A stretch of 64,000 nt of DNA, from the NCBI RefSeq assembly GCF_000297095.1, contig NZ_AEEA01000058.1, positions 1-64,000 on the forward strand, given 5' to 3'. Position numbers and translations under genes: made by a program. Below the pieces are notes generated by a model, which worked only from the letters and a program-made list of their open reading frames with translations, ran no database searches and was not told the DNA's origin. Source of the stretch: Treponema primitia ZAS-1. GTDB lineage: Bacteria > Spirochaetota > Spirochaetia > Treponematales > Breznakiellaceae. The number at the start of each line of letters is the position of its first letter. Within the stretch, counting starts at the first letter, position 1. Shown piece after piece: positions 25,741 through 34,463 of the stretch.

Positions 25741-25854
25741 CTAGCCTTGTTTTTGTTTATGCTTGGGGTTCTGACAAATGATACGAACAATACCATTCCG
25801 CTTAATCACCTTGCATTTATCGCAAATCGGTTTAACACTAGTTCGGACTTTCAT
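25741..25854 (-). CDS. rpmJ: Ribosomal protein bL36
   Basis: A 37-residue ORF reading MKVRTSVKPICDKCKVIKRN onward, ending KHKQKQG. The Cys-x2-Cys...Cys...His pattern identifies the zinc-binding form of L36. The ATG is at 25852-25854 (CAT on the plus strand) and the TAG at 25741-25743. It lies between secY and rpsM, the usual position in the spc/alpha junction. infA, often found here, is absent. Confidence 0.95.
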   Translation of the reverse strand: MKVRTSVKPICDKCKVIKRNGIVRIICQNPKHKQKQG

Positions 25855-25936
25855 CCCTCATTCTCCCTTAAAACCCCAGGGTCTAACCGTAGGGTAAAAT
25901 CCATTAAAACGAATTTGTTATAATTCGTCAACCTAA

Positions 25937-27265
25937 CTACAAATTCCGGCCCCGTAAGCGGCCCCGCTTGGTCAAACCCTCGTGGTGGTGCATCTTTAAG
26001 AGCGCCTCCACCTGGCTCATGGTATCCAAATCAACCCCCACCAGGATTAACAAGGAAGTACCCCCCATCAGGTATGAAATCGATGAGGGGAAATTGAACA
26101 AATGCTGTATAATAGTGGGAAGCACCGCGATTATCGCCAGGTACAGAGAACCGGGAAGCACAATCCGGTTCAATATCTTGGTAAGATACTCCTCAATTTT
26201 ATCGGTCCGGATTCCCGGTATGGAACCACCATTTTCCCGGATATTCTTGGCAATCTCTATGGGATTCAAGCTTACCTGGGTATAGAAATAGGCGAAAAAG
26301 ATGATGAGCAATACATACAATATATTGTACAAGGTACCCCGGGGGCTTAATGCCCGAGAAACCGCCGCAAGCCAGGCCACGTTGCCCCCAATAGTAGAAG
26401 CTATCTGGAGGGGGAAGGTGAGGATCGAGGAGGCAAAGATTACCGGAATAACTCCGGAAGGGTTAATCTTAAAGGGAATGTAGGTATTCTGAGCGCCGTA
26501 CATCCTCCGGCCTACCACCCGCTTGGCGTAATGAACCGGTATTTTCCGCTGGCCCTGCTGCTCAAAGATGACCAAGGCTACCACGGCTACAAACATCACA
26601 AAGACCACGATTACAAAAACCAGGTTAAGGTCTCCGTTCCGTACCCGGCCAAAAAGCTCCCACAATGCGTTGGGGAGCCGGGCCACGATACCGGCAAAGA
26701 TCAACAGGGAAATGCCGTTCCCGATACCCCGCTTGGTGATCTGCTCCCCCATCCACATAAGAAACATAGTCCCCGTAGTAACGGTAAGCATGGCCAAAAG
26801 AGTAAAGGGCAGCATACTGAGACTAAGGAGATTCTCCACGGTCCGGGAAATGCTCTGGGCATACTGGGTAACCGCAAAGGACTGGATAAGACAAACCACC
26901 ACCGTTCCAAGACGCTGGTAGGACTGTATTTTCTTCTTCCCCCCCTCTTCCTGGGAGATCTTCTTCAGCCTGGGGAAGACGATAAGGAGGAGCTGCATGA
27001 TGATGGACATGGAGATATAGGGCATGATCCCCAGCATGAACACCGAGAAATTAGAGAAGGCGCCACCGGCAAAGAAGTCGAGGTAATCTATAATGGCGTT
27101 ACCCGAATTCTGTTGAGAAAGGAAATAGGCGTTTAATTCCCGGACATTGATCCCCGGTATGGGAAGCACCGCCCCAAGGCGGAACACGACCAATATCACC
27201 AGGGTAAAGAAAATACGTTCCCGAAGTTCTTTTACCCTGAAAATTCCTACCAGTGGATTAGCCAT
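25937..27265 (-). CDS. secY: Protein translocase subunit SecY
   Basis: A 442-residue SecY with ten hydrophobic helices. Landmarks are FRLGAVLPIPGINV in the first helix and plug region, and MGEQITKRGIGNGISLLIFAG in the central part. With SecE and SecG it forms the inner-membrane channel. Its start overlaps the rplO stop region (27265), so the two are translationally coupled. It ends the spc part of the superoperon. Confidence 0.97.
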   Translation of the reverse strand: MANPLVGIFRVKELRERIFFTLVILVVFRLGAVLPIPGINVRELNAYFLSQQNSGNAIIDYLDFFAGGAFSNFSVFMLGIMPYISMSIIMQLLLIVFPRLKKISQEEGGKKKIQSYQRLGTVVVCLIQSFAVTQYAQSISRTVENLLSLSMLPFTLLAMLTVTTGTMFLMWMGEQITKRGIGNGISLLIFAGIVARLPNALWELFGRVRNGDLNLVFVIVVFVMFVAVVALVIFEQQGQRKIPVHYAKRVVGRRMYGAQNTYIPFKINPSGVIPVIFASSILTFPLQIASTIGGNVAWLAAVSRALSPRGTLYNILYVLLIIFFAYFYTQVSLNPIEIAKNIRENGGSIPGIRTDKIEEYLTKILNRIVLPGSLYLAIIAVLPTIIQHLFNFPSSISYLMGGTSLLILVGVDLDTMSQVEALLKMHHHEGLTKRGRLRGRNL

Positions 27266-27734
27266 TAATCATTCCCCGTAGTTTCAACGTTTCCGGTGGA
27301 AACTACGGTCCCCCCGGCCTTCTCTATCTTCTCTTTTGCAGAAGCGGAGATAGCTACAAGCTTGAAGCTGAGTTTCTTAGTAAGATCTCCATCACCGAGG
27401 ATCTTCACCGGATTGGCGCCTTTAACCAAGCCTTTGACAAGCAAAGTACCGGGCTCAACGGTTTCTCCGTTCTCGTACCGCTTTTCAATTTCCACCAGGT
27501 TTACCACCTGAACGGTCTTCTTAAAAGGATAGTTAGAAAAACCCCGATGTGCTAAGCGCCGATACAGGGGCATCTGGCCGCCTTCAAAGCCCAGATAAGT
27601 CTTTCCGCCGGAACGGGACTGCTGTCCCTTATTACCCTTACCGGCGGTAGTTCCCCTTCCGGAACCTTGGCCCCTGCCGATGATGCGTTTCTTTTTATTA
27701 GCGCCTTCGGGGCGTGTAAATCAAAATCGTGCAT
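27265..27734 (-). CDS. rplO: Ribosomal protein uL15, apparent frameshift
   Basis: The full L15 is encoded here only if one base is added. From the ATG at 27734 the frame reads MHDFDLHAPKA and then loses homology. From the G-run at 27709-27712 (four Gs on the plus strand) the next frame gives PEGANKKKRIIGRGQGSGRG, then GQQSRSGGKTYLGFEGGQ and MPLYRRLAHRGFSN to the stop at 27265. A five-base run would restore a normal 156-residue L15. Since L15 is nearly always retained, a sequencing error in a homopolymer is the most likely explanation; true mutation or recoding is less likely. The start overlaps the rpmD stop by one base. Confidence 0.88.
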
Positions 27735-27919
27735 TACTTAATCTCCTCCACCGTAATTAGATGGGAAACGACTTTCACCATTCCCAAAATTACGGGGCTT
27801 GCTTCCTGCTCGGAAACGGAACCTATCTTCCGCAGTCCCAGAGAACGAACCGTAGCCCGCTGTTTGGGAAGGGAGCCAATGACACTACGCGCCAGGCGGA
27901 TTCTAATCTTTTTTGCCAT
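27734..27919 (-). CDS. rpmD: Ribosomal protein uL30
   Basis: A 61-residue L30. The segment RIRLARSVIGSLPKQRATVRSLGLRKIG is the family signature, and length is normal. TAATG overlap with rplO indicates coupled translation. Confidence 0.95.
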   Translation of the reverse strand: MAKKIRIRLARSVIGSLPKQRATVRSLGLRKIGSVSEQEASPVILGMVKVVSHLITVEEIK

Positions 27920-27922
27920 ACC

Positions 27923-28450
27923 TTAACCCCACAGCTCATTCAGGGACTTACCCCGATTCTTGGACACCGCTTTGGCATCCATCATACGGCTAATACAGTT
28001 AAAAGTAGCCTTTACCACGTTGTACTGGCTGGAAGCGCCGATAGACTTGCTGAGCACATCCGTAACCCCGCCGGCTTCCATGATGGCCCGTACCGGACCA
28101 CCGGCGATAATACCGGTTCCGGAACAAGCGGGCTTTAACAAGACCCGGGAAGCCTTAAACAGGCCCTGGATCTCATGGGGGATGGTTCCGTTCTTAATGG
28201 GCAGCTTGACCATGTTCCTTTTAGCCTTATCAATACTCTTGCGGATAGCTTCGGACACATCGTTGGCCTTACCAAAACCGTAACCCACGTTACCTTTTCT
28301 ATCGCCGACCACCGAAAGGGCGGAAAAAGAAAACCGACGTCCACCCTTCACAACCTTGGCGGTACGATTCAGCTTTACCAGCTTTTCGATAAATTCCTTG
28401 TCCGCAGGATCCCGGTCCCGGTTCCGATCCCTGTCCCGTGAATGTTCCAT
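27923..28450 (-). CDS. rpsE: Ribosomal protein uS5
   Basis: A 175-residue S5. The S5 double-stranded RNA-binding part is seen in VKLNRTAKVVKGGRRFSFSA, and the conserved VGYGFGKANDVSEAI follows. The N-terminus has an Arg/Asp-rich leader (HSRDRDRNRDRD) that varies among species. It functions in decoding accuracy and mRNA entry. Confidence 0.96.
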   Translation of the reverse strand: MEHSRDRDRNRDRDPADKEFIEKLVKLNRTAKVVKGGRRFSFSALSVVGDRKGNVGYGFGKANDVSEAIRKSIDKAKRNMVKLPIKNGTIPHEIQGLFKASRVLLKPACSGTGIIAGGPVRAIMEAGGVTDVLSKSIGASSQYNVVKATFNCISRMMDAKAVSKNRGKSLNELWG

Positions 28451-28458
28451 TCCGCCCC

Positions 28459-28821
28459 CTAAAATTCTATCCCGGCTTTCCGGGCGCCATCGGCCATGGC
28501 TTTTACCAAGCCATGATATAGATAGCCATTTCTATCAAAAACAACAGCCTTGATATTTTTCTCAAGAAGCCGTTTTCCCATCAATTCCCCCAGCTGCGCA
28601 GCGCCTTCCACGTTGGCCTTAATGCTCCGCAGTTCCTTTTCCAAGGTAGAAGCGGAAACCAGGGTATGTCCCTTAACGTCATCAATAATCTGGATGGACA
28701 GGGACCTATTGCTCCGGCTTACGCTCATCCGCGGCCGCTCGGCGGTGCCGGCGATTCGCTTGCGGATATGAACCTTCCGCTTAATCCGTTTTCTGTCTTT
28801 CTCGCCCATTTTTCGCAGCAT
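28459..28821 (-). CDS. rplR: Ribosomal protein uL18
   Basis: A 120-residue L18, which binds 5S rRNA with L5. Signature parts are RIAGTAERPRMSVSRSNRSL and AVVFDRNGYLYHGLVKAMAD. Normal length. Confidence 0.96.
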   Translation of the reverse strand: MLRKMGEKDRKRIKRKVHIRKRIAGTAERPRMSVSRSNRSLSIQIIDDVKGHTLVSASTLEKELRSIKANVEGAAQLGELMGKRLLEKNIKAVVFDRNGYLYHGLVKAMADGARKAGIEF

Positions 28822-28833
28822 TGCCTATTCCTC

Positions 28834-29373
28834 TTACTTAACGCCGGACTTACCGACTTTCCTTCTGATCTGCTCATCCTCATACCGGATACCCTTGCCC
28901 TTATAGGGTTCAGGGAGCCGGAGCTTCCGAATCTGAGAGGCAAACTCGCCCACCCGCTGTTTATCGATACCGCTTATCGTAAGCTTCCCGTTAGGTTCCG
29001 ATACCACCGAAAGCCCTTCGGGTATGCCCACCAGTACCTCGTTGGAGTAACCCAGGTTCATGGTAAGCAAACCTCCCTGAACTTCGGCACGGTACCCAAC
29101 CCCGGTGATGATCAGGGAGCGGGTAAAGCCCGTAGACACTCCTATGACCATGTTGTTCAGCAAATTGCGGTACAGGCCATGAAAAGACTTGGTCTGCTTT
29201 TCTTCATTAGTCCTCTCCACCTGAATAGCATTGCCCTTTGTTTCAAAGGTGATCTCCGGGTGGTACTTCTGGGTTAATTTTCCTTTAGGGCCTTCCACGG
29301 TGATTTGTTCATCCTGGAAACTAACCTTTACCCCCGCAGGAACCGTAACCGGTATTCTTCCGATACGCGACAT
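28834..29373 (-). CDS. rplF: Ribosomal protein uL6
   Basis: A 179-residue L6 with two similar alpha/beta domains. MSRIGRIPVTVPAGV starts the protein; the C-terminal signature LPEPYKGKGIRYEDEQIRRK is intact. It lies near the sarcin-ricin loop in the 50S subunit. Confidence 0.97.
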   Translation of the reverse strand: MSRIGRIPVTVPAGVKVSFQDEQITVEGPKGKLTQKYHPEITFETKGNAIQVERTNEEKQTKSFHGLYRNLLNNMVIGVSTGFTRSLIITGVGYRAEVQGGLLTMNLGYSNEVLVGIPEGLSVVSEPNGKLTISGIDKQRVGEFASQIRKLRLPEPYKGKGIRYEDEQIRRKVGKSGVK

Positions 29374-29383
29374 ATTTTTCCTC

Positions 29384-29782
29384 TTACCAAACGGTACAGA
29401 TGATTTCTCCGCCGACTTTCTTCTCGGCGGCCTTCTTGCCGGTGGTTACCCCCATGGATGTTGAAACAATGAGGATTCCGTAACCGTTGTATACCCGGGG
29501 CATGCCCTTGTAACCGGTATACACCCGGCGGCCTGGTTTAGAGACCTTCTCGATACCATGAATAACCGGACTGGTTAGATCATCATACTTAAGGAATACC
29601 CGGATGGTGTTAGCACCCTCCTGGTTAACCTTCTTAAAATTTTTGATATACCCTTCTGTTTTTAAAATCTTGACGATTTCAAGTTTTAGCTTTGAGGTAG
29701 GGATATCAACCTTTTCATGCTTTGCCATTCCGGCATTCCGGATTTTGGTCAGCATATCCGCAACGGGATCAGAAACGCTCAT
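29384..29782 (-). CDS. rpsH: Ribosomal protein uS8
   Basis: A 132-residue S8, a primary 16S rRNA binder and, in E. coli, the spc operon repressor. The start SVSDPVADMLTKIRNAG and the end GILIVSTSMGVTTGKKA are diagnostic. Confidence 0.97.
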   Translation of the reverse strand: MSVSDPVADMLTKIRNAGMAKHEKVDIPTSKLKLEIVKILKTEGYIKNFKKVNQEGANTIRVFLKYDDLTSPVIHGIEKVSKPGRRVYTGYKGMPRVYNGYGILIVSTSMGVTTGKKAAEKKVGGEIICTVW

Positions 29783-29796
29783 CCTTTTCTCCTACC

Positions 29797-29982
29797 TTAC
29801 CAACTGGATTTGGTGACGCCGGGGATGAGCCCTTCGCTTGCTAACTTGCGGAAGCAAAGGCGGCACATTTCGTATTTCCGCAGATAGCCCCTGGCTCTTC
29901 CGCAGATACGGCATCTATTAACTTTTCTCGTCTTATACTTAGGCGTCCGCAACGCCTTTATAATCATCGCTTTTCTTGCCAT
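29797..29982 (-). CDS. rpsN: Ribosomal protein uS14, zinc-binding type
   Basis: A 61-residue short S14 with two Cys pairs (CRICGRARGYLRKYEMCRLC), the zinc-binding form. Length and motif match the Zn-type S14 rather than the about 100-residue Zn-free form. Confidence 0.97.
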   Translation of the reverse strand: MARKAMIIKALRTPKYKTRKVNRCRICGRARGYLRKYEMCRLCFRKLASEGLIPGVTKSSW

Positions 29983-29989
29983 GTATACC

Positions 29990-30541
29990 TCACTTCCTAA
30001 AGGGCATGCCGAACTTGGCGAGGAAGGCCTTAGCCTCCGCGTCAGTCTTCGCCGTGGTGACGATGGCGATGTTCAGTCCCGATACCCGTTCTATTTTATC
30101 AAAATCGATCTCCGGAAAAATAATCTGCTCGGTGATGCCGAGGGAATAATTTCCATGACCATCAAATGCATTCTGATTCACACCCCGGAAGTCCTTAACC
30201 CGGGGGAGAGCTACATTCACCAGCCGGTCCAGAAACTCGTACATCATGGCCCCCCGCAGGGTTACCTTGGCGCCGATTTCCTGGCCTTCCCGGATTTTGA
30301 AGTTAGCAATACTCTTACGAGCCTTGGTCTTCACCGCCTTCTGGCCGGTGATGAGGGTAAGGTCGTCTATGGCCGCATCCAGGAACTTCTTATTCTGAAG
30401 AGCCACGCCTACTCCCATGCTGACAATGATCTTGTCAAGCTTCGGTGTTTGCATGGGCGACTTATAGCCGAACTCTTTGAAAAGTTCCGGGGCAATCTGA
30501 TCTTGGTAAATCTTTTTAAGCCGCGGTACGTAGTTCTTCAT
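29990..30541 (-). CDS. rplE: Ribosomal protein uL5
   Basis: A 183-residue L5, binding 5S rRNA and P-site tRNA. The start at 30541 (MKNYVPRLKKIYQDQIAPEL) is chosen because it matches L5 and overlaps the rplX stop by one base (TAATG); an open frame extends 27 codons further upstream into rplX but has no L5 similarity. Signatures include GQKAVKTKARKSIANFKIREG. Confidence 0.96.
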   Translation of the reverse strand: MKNYVPRLKKIYQDQIAPELFKEFGYKSPMQTPKLDKIIVSMGVGVALQNKKFLDAAIDDLTLITGQKAVKTKARKSIANFKIREGQEIGAKVTLRGAMMYEFLDRLVNVALPRVKDFRGVNQNAFDGHGNYSLGITEQIIFPEIDFDKIERVSGLNIAIVTTAKTDAEAKAFLAKFGMPFRK

Positions 30542-30864
30542 TATAACGCCTCTCCGCACTTTCTGCAGACCCGGGTTTTTGTATCCCCGTCGATCTTGTA
30601 CCCTATCCGGGTAGGTCCGCATTTTTTACAGACGATCTGCACATTACTACTGTGGATCGCCGCTTCTATTTCCACAATCCCCCCCCGATCCTGCTGGTTC
30701 CGCCGCTTCTGGGCCTTCTTGACAATGTTGGCTCCTTCCACGACGATCCGGTCCTTGGCCCGGAGGATCTTGAGAATCCGTCCTCGCTTGCCCTTGTCTT
30801 TACCGGCAATGATCTGGACCGTATCCTCTTTCTTCAGCTTGAATTTATGCGCTGCTTCAGCCAT
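30541..30864 (-). CDS. rplX: Ribosomal protein uL24
   Basis: A 107-residue L24. The KOW motif is visible in KEDTVQIIAGKDKGKRGRIL. The C-terminal part contains CKKCG and CRKCG, an unusual Cys-rich tail that may bind zinc. It is an early 50S assembly protein. Confidence 0.96.
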   Translation of the reverse strand: MAEAAHKFKLKKEDTVQIIAGKDKGKRGRILKILRAKDRIVVEGANIVKKAQKRRNQQDRGGIVEIEAAIHSSNVQIVCKKCGPTRIGYKIDGDTKTRVCRKCGEAL

Positions 30865-30873
30865 ACCTAACTC

Positions 30874-31242
30874 CTAAAGTACCTCGGGAGCGAGGGACAC
30901 AATTTTCATGTAGTCCTTCTCCCGCAGTTCCCGTGCCACGGGCCCGAAAATACGTTTGCCCTTGGGATTCAGATTCGCATCAATAATGACACAGGCATTA
31001 TCGTCGAACCGGATATAGGTACCATCGGGCCGGCGGTACTCTTTGTGTGTACGTACCACCACTGCCTTTTCAACAGAACCCTTCTTTATAGTCGATGTCG
31101 GCAGGGCATCCTTTACCGCAACTACTATTGTATCACCGATACTTGCGTACTTCCGTTTGGAACCGCCAAGTACCTTAATACACTGCACAACCTTGGCGCC
31201 TGAATTGTCGGCCACATTCAGGTAAGACTCCACCTGGATCAT
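30874..31242 (-). CDS. rplN: Ribosomal protein uL14
   Basis: A 122-residue L14. MIQVESYLNVADNSGAKVVQ and the later GTYIRFDDNACVIID are signature stretches. It forms part of the subunit interface (bridges B5/B8). Confidence 0.97.
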   Translation of the reverse strand: MIQVESYLNVADNSGAKVVQCIKVLGGSKRKYASIGDTIVVAVKDALPTSTIKKGSVEKAVVVRTHKEYRRPDGTYIRFDDNACVIIDANLNPKGKRIFGPVARELREKDYMKIVSLAPEVL

Positions 31243-31255
31243 TTCTCATACTCCC

Positions 31256-31549
31256 TTAGCGCGCCCGTTCCAGAACCGCCGCAAGTTTCCAGCATTTTTC
31301 CTTGCTGACAGGACGACATTCAATAACCCGCACCCGGTCCCCAATTTTAGCATCATTAGTTTCATCATGGGCCTTAACTTTCTTGGTCCGGGTAATATAC
31401 TTTTTGTACAGCGGATGCAGAGTCTTGGTAACCACCGCAACAACGATGGTTTTATCCATCTTGTCGCTCTTAACGACCCCCACAAACTCTTTTTTTCCAC
31501 TCTCGGCCTTAGGCTCCGCCGGTGCCGTAAGTTCCTGATCTGACATCAT
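31256..31549 (-). CDS. rpsQ: Ribosomal protein uS17
   Basis: A 97-residue S17. The OB-fold core is seen in GVVKSDKMDKTIVVAV and GDRVRVIECRPVSKEKCWKL. A charged N-terminal extension of about 20 residues precedes the usual start; an internal start without it is possible. Confidence 0.94.
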   Translation of the reverse strand: MMSDQELTAPAEPKAESGKKEFVGVVKSDKMDKTIVVAVVTKTLHPLYKKYITRTKKVKAHDETNDAKIGDRVRVIECRPVSKEKCWKLAAVLERAR

Positions 31550-31556
31550 CTACTCC

Positions 31557-31787
31557 TTAGGCCTTTGCCGCCACCGCTTCTTTCAGCGTAGCCTTTGCCT
31601 GCGCAATTTCCTGCACCCGAATTATCGTGTTGAGCCGGGCGATCTGCCGCCTCATGGTGCGTTTCTGAAGCGGATTTTCCACATGGCCGATAACCACCTG
31701 GAACCGGAGTTCCATATACTTTCTATTAAGTTCATCCCGCTTAGCCTTAAGCTCGGCGAAACTTAAATTCTTAAAAGAATTTTTCAT
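31557..31787 (-). CDS. rpmC: Ribosomal protein uL29
   Basis: A 76-residue two-helix protein. NLSFAELKAKRDELNRKYME and the region IARLNTIIRVQEIAQA identify L29, at the peptide exit. The N-terminal part MKNSFKNLSF is in the usual place. Confidence 0.95.
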   Translation of the reverse strand: MKNSFKNLSFAELKAKRDELNRKYMELRFQVVIGHVENPLQKRTMRRQIARLNTIIRVQEIAQAKATLKEAVAAKA

Positions 31788-31804
31788 ACCCTGTTCCCTA
31801 CTTC

Positions 31805-32230
31805 CTAGGCGCCCAGCTCAAGATCCGAGCGAGCAACAAACTTAGTTTTAATCGGAAGCTTAGCTCCCGCCAGGTTCATGGCTTCTTCCGCCAGACTCCT
31901 TTCAATGCCCCCAAGCTCGAACATAACAGTCCCGGGTTTTACAACCGCGACCCAATATTCCGGAGCTCCCTTTCCCTTACCCATGCGGGTTTCCGCAGGT
32001 TTCTTGGAATAGGGCTTATCCGGGTAAATCCGGATCCACAGCTTTCCGCCCCGCTTTACGTGCCGGTTCATGGCGATACGGGCAGCTTCAATCTGCCGGT
32101 TGGTGATCCACATACGATCCATGGCAACCAGGGCAAATTCCCCAAAAGCCACGGTGTTCCCCCGGGTAGCGTTCCCGGGCATATTACCACGCTGCACCTT
32201 TCGGTGTTTAACACGCTTAGGACTTAACAT
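31805..32230 (-). CDS. rplP: Ribosomal protein uL16
   Basis: A 141-residue L16 near the peptidyl transferase centre and A-site tRNA. The start at 32230 (MLSPKRVKHRKVQRGNMPG) is the family start; 17 codons further upstream are open but overlap rpsC. WVAVVKPGTVMFELGG is a signature segment. Confidence 0.97.
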   Translation of the reverse strand: MLSPKRVKHRKVQRGNMPGNATRGNTVAFGEFALVAMDRMWITNRQIEAARIAMNRHVKRGGKLWIRIYPDKPYSKKPAETRMGKGKGAPEYWVAVVKPGTVMFELGGIERSLAEEAMNLAGAKLPIKTKFVARSDLELGA

Positions 32231-32231
32231 A

Positions 32232-32939
32232 CTAGCTCCTCGCAGGGGCGCGGTCGCGCTGCCGCTTCCGGACAAGGACACCCGCGTCTTCTTTCTGTTC
32301 CTTGCCGTATTTCATACCGTTATACACCCAGACCTTCACGCCGATGGCGCCAAAGGTGGTGTGGGCTTCCGCAAAACCATAGTCGATGTCCGCCCGCAGG
32401 GTGTGCAGGGGGATACGCCCTTCCTTAGACTCTTCGGTACGGGACATTTCCGCGCCGCCGAGACGGCCAGAAAGCCGGACCTTTACGCCCTGAGCATTAC
32501 CCTTCTTGATAGCATTGCTGATGGCCTGCTTCATGGTCCGGCGGAAACTGCCCCGGGCTAAAAGCTGACGGGCAATATTCTGGGCCACGATCTGGGCATT
32601 GTTATCCGCATTCCGGACTTCCTTGATCTTTATCTGAATCTTCTTGTTAACATGTTTCTGGAGTTCCGCGCCGATCTTTTCGATATTGGCGCCCTTTATA
32701 CCAATAATAACCCCCGGCCGGGCGGTGTGTATCACAATGGTGATACGCTGAGGATGCCGTATAATTTCCAGTTCCGCAATATCCGAACCCTTGGTTTCGT
32801 TCATATTGACAATAAATTTGCGGAGCCGGAGGTCTTCATGCAGGGTGTCGGCGTATTCCTTCGGATCCACATACCACCGGGAAGACCACGTTCTATTGAT
32901 GCCAATCCGCAATCCGATAGGATTAACTTTTTGTCCCAT
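32232..32939 (-). CDS. rpsC: Ribosomal protein uS3
   Basis: A 235-residue S3 with the KH domain (RPGVIIGIKGANIEKIGAEL). The start MGQKVNPIGLRIGINRTWSS is typical. It lines the mRNA entry channel. It directly abuts rplV. Confidence 0.97.
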   Translation of the reverse strand: MGQKVNPIGLRIGINRTWSSRWYVDPKEYADTLHEDLRLRKFIVNMNETKGSDIAELEIIRHPQRITIVIHTARPGVIIGIKGANIEKIGAELQKHVNKKIQIKIKEVRNADNNAQIVAQNIARQLLARGSFRRTMKQAISNAIKKGNAQGVKVRLSGRLGGAEMSRTEESKEGRIPLHTLRADIDYGFAEAHTTFGAIGVKVWVYNGMKYGKEQKEDAGVLVRKRQRDRAPARS

Positions 32940-33311
32940 TTATTTCCCCGCCTTATTTGTCTCATCAATTACCACCGTTATGTGGCACATCCTCTTCAGA
33001 AGCATATCCGCCCGGCCCCGTGCACGGAACCAAATCCGCTTCATCCGGGGACCTTCGTTGATCAACACTTCCTTAATATAGAGCATATCCTCGTCAAGCT
33101 GCTTGTTGGCGCTCAGGGCGTTCGACGCCGCGGACTTTACGGTCTTGCGGAGCAGACGGGCGCCTTTGTGGGGTATATTCTCCAACACCGACATGGCCTC
33201 GGGGTAGGGTTTGCGGCGAATCAGATCCGCCACGGGCCGCACCTTAAAGGGAGATGCGAGAAGGAACCTTGATATGGCCCGGTAACCGGACTTTGCTTGC
33301 TTTGTTTCCAT
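32940..33311 (-). CDS. rplV: Ribosomal protein uL22
   Basis: A 123-residue L22, lining the exit tunnel. The conserved ends are RFLLASPFKVRPVADLIRRK and RMKRIWFRARGRADMLLKRM. Normal length. Confidence 0.97.
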   Translation of the reverse strand: METKQAKSGYRAISRFLLASPFKVRPVADLIRRKPYPEAMSVLENIPHKGARLLRKTVKSAASNALSANKQLDEDMLYIKEVLINEGPRMKRIWFRARGRADMLLKRMCHITVVIDETNKAGK

Positions 33312-33319
33312 AATATCAT

Positions 33320-33601
33320 CTACCCCTTGGAGGCTTTCTTATCCGAACCCGCATGACCCCGGAAAATCCGGGTGGGGGAGAATTCACCTAACTTATGACC
33401 AACCAAGTTTTCCGTGATATACACGGGAACCCAGGTCTTGCCGTTATACACCGAAATAGTCCCCCCGACCATTTCAGGGATGATGGTGGAACAGCGGGAA
33501 TAGGTTTTAATCATTCTCCGGTCCCCGGCTTTACTCATATCCAGCACTTTTTTATAGAGGCTCTTCTCTATAAAAGGGCCTTTCTTGATCGATCTTGACA
33601 C
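33320..33601 (-). CDS. rpsS: Ribosomal protein uS19
   Basis: A 93-residue S19 of the 30S head. MSRSIKKGPFIEKSLYKKV and VGHKLGEFSPTRIFRGHAG are diagnostic. Confidence 0.97.
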   Translation of the reverse strand: MSRSIKKGPFIEKSLYKKVLDMSKAGDRRMIKTYSRCSTIIPEMVGGTISVYNGKTWVPVYITENLVGHKLGEFSPTRIFRGHAGSDKKASKG

Positions 33602-33610
33602 CCGTTTCTC

Positions 33611-34441
33611 CTATTTCTTTTTACCACGGCTTACGATAAACCGGGATGAAGGCTTATGTTTATTCCGGGTCTTGAATCCCTTGGTGGGTTGTCCCCAGGG
33701 ACTGACCGGATGAATACCCTTGTTCTTTCCTTCACCGCCTCCGTGGGGGTGATCTACCGGGTTCATGGCCATACCACGAACCGTGGGACGCACACCCAGC
33801 CAGCGTTTGCGGCCCGCTTTACCGAGCTGCACATTCATGTGATCCTCGTTGCCCACGGTACCAACGGTGGCATAGCACTTCTTGAAGACCATGCGCATCT
33901 CCCCGGAAGGCAGCTTGAGAGTAACGTAATCCCCTTCCTTAGCGGCAATAAGCGCGCTGGAACCGGCGGAACGGGCCATCTGGCCGCCCCGGCCCAGGGT
34001 GAGCTCAATGTTGTGTACCGTAAAGCCCAGGGGAATATTCTCCAGGGGCAGCGCGTTACCGGCTTCGATGGGCGCTTCGGGGCCGCTCAGGATTGCTGCG
34101 CCGATCACCAAGCCCTTGGGGGCAAGGATATAACGCTTTTCGCCGTCAACATAGTTAATCAGAGCAATATTGGCGCTCCGGTTGGGATCATATTCAAGGG
34201 TGACAACCTTTCCAGGTATGCCGATCTTGTCTCGCTTAAAGTCGATAGTCCGGTACAGCCGCTTATGGCCGCCACCCTTATGCCAGACGCTGATACGCCC
34301 GTGAGAGTCACGACCCGCTTTTTCCGGACGGCCCGTGGTAAGGGATTTTTCCGGCGCGGTGTGTTTGGTAAGATCCGAATAATCCAGGCTTTGCCATTGG
34401 CGCATTCCCGGTGTTATCGGCCTATACGTTTTAATTCCCAT
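33611..34441 (-). CDS. rplB: Ribosomal protein uL2
   Basis: A 276-residue L2, required for subunit association and peptidyl transfer. MGIKTYRPITPGMRQWQSLD starts it; the conserved VRGMAMNPVDHPHGGGEGKN holds the functionally important His. Confidence 0.98.
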   Translation of the reverse strand: MGIKTYRPITPGMRQWQSLDYSDLTKHTAPEKSLTTGRPEKAGRDSHGRISVWHKGGGHKRLYRTIDFKRDKIGIPGKVVTLEYDPNRSANIALINYVDGEKRYILAPKGLVIGAAILSGPEAPIEAGNALPLENIPLGFTVHNIELTLGRGGQMARSAGSSALIAAKEGDYVTLKLPSGEMRMVFKKCYATVGTVGNEDHMNVQLGKAGRKRWLGVRPTVRGMAMNPVDHPHGGGEGKNKGIHPVSPWGQPTKGFKTRNKHKPSSRFIVSRGKKK

Positions 34442-34463
34442 ATATTTCCCCTACGTCCTTATC

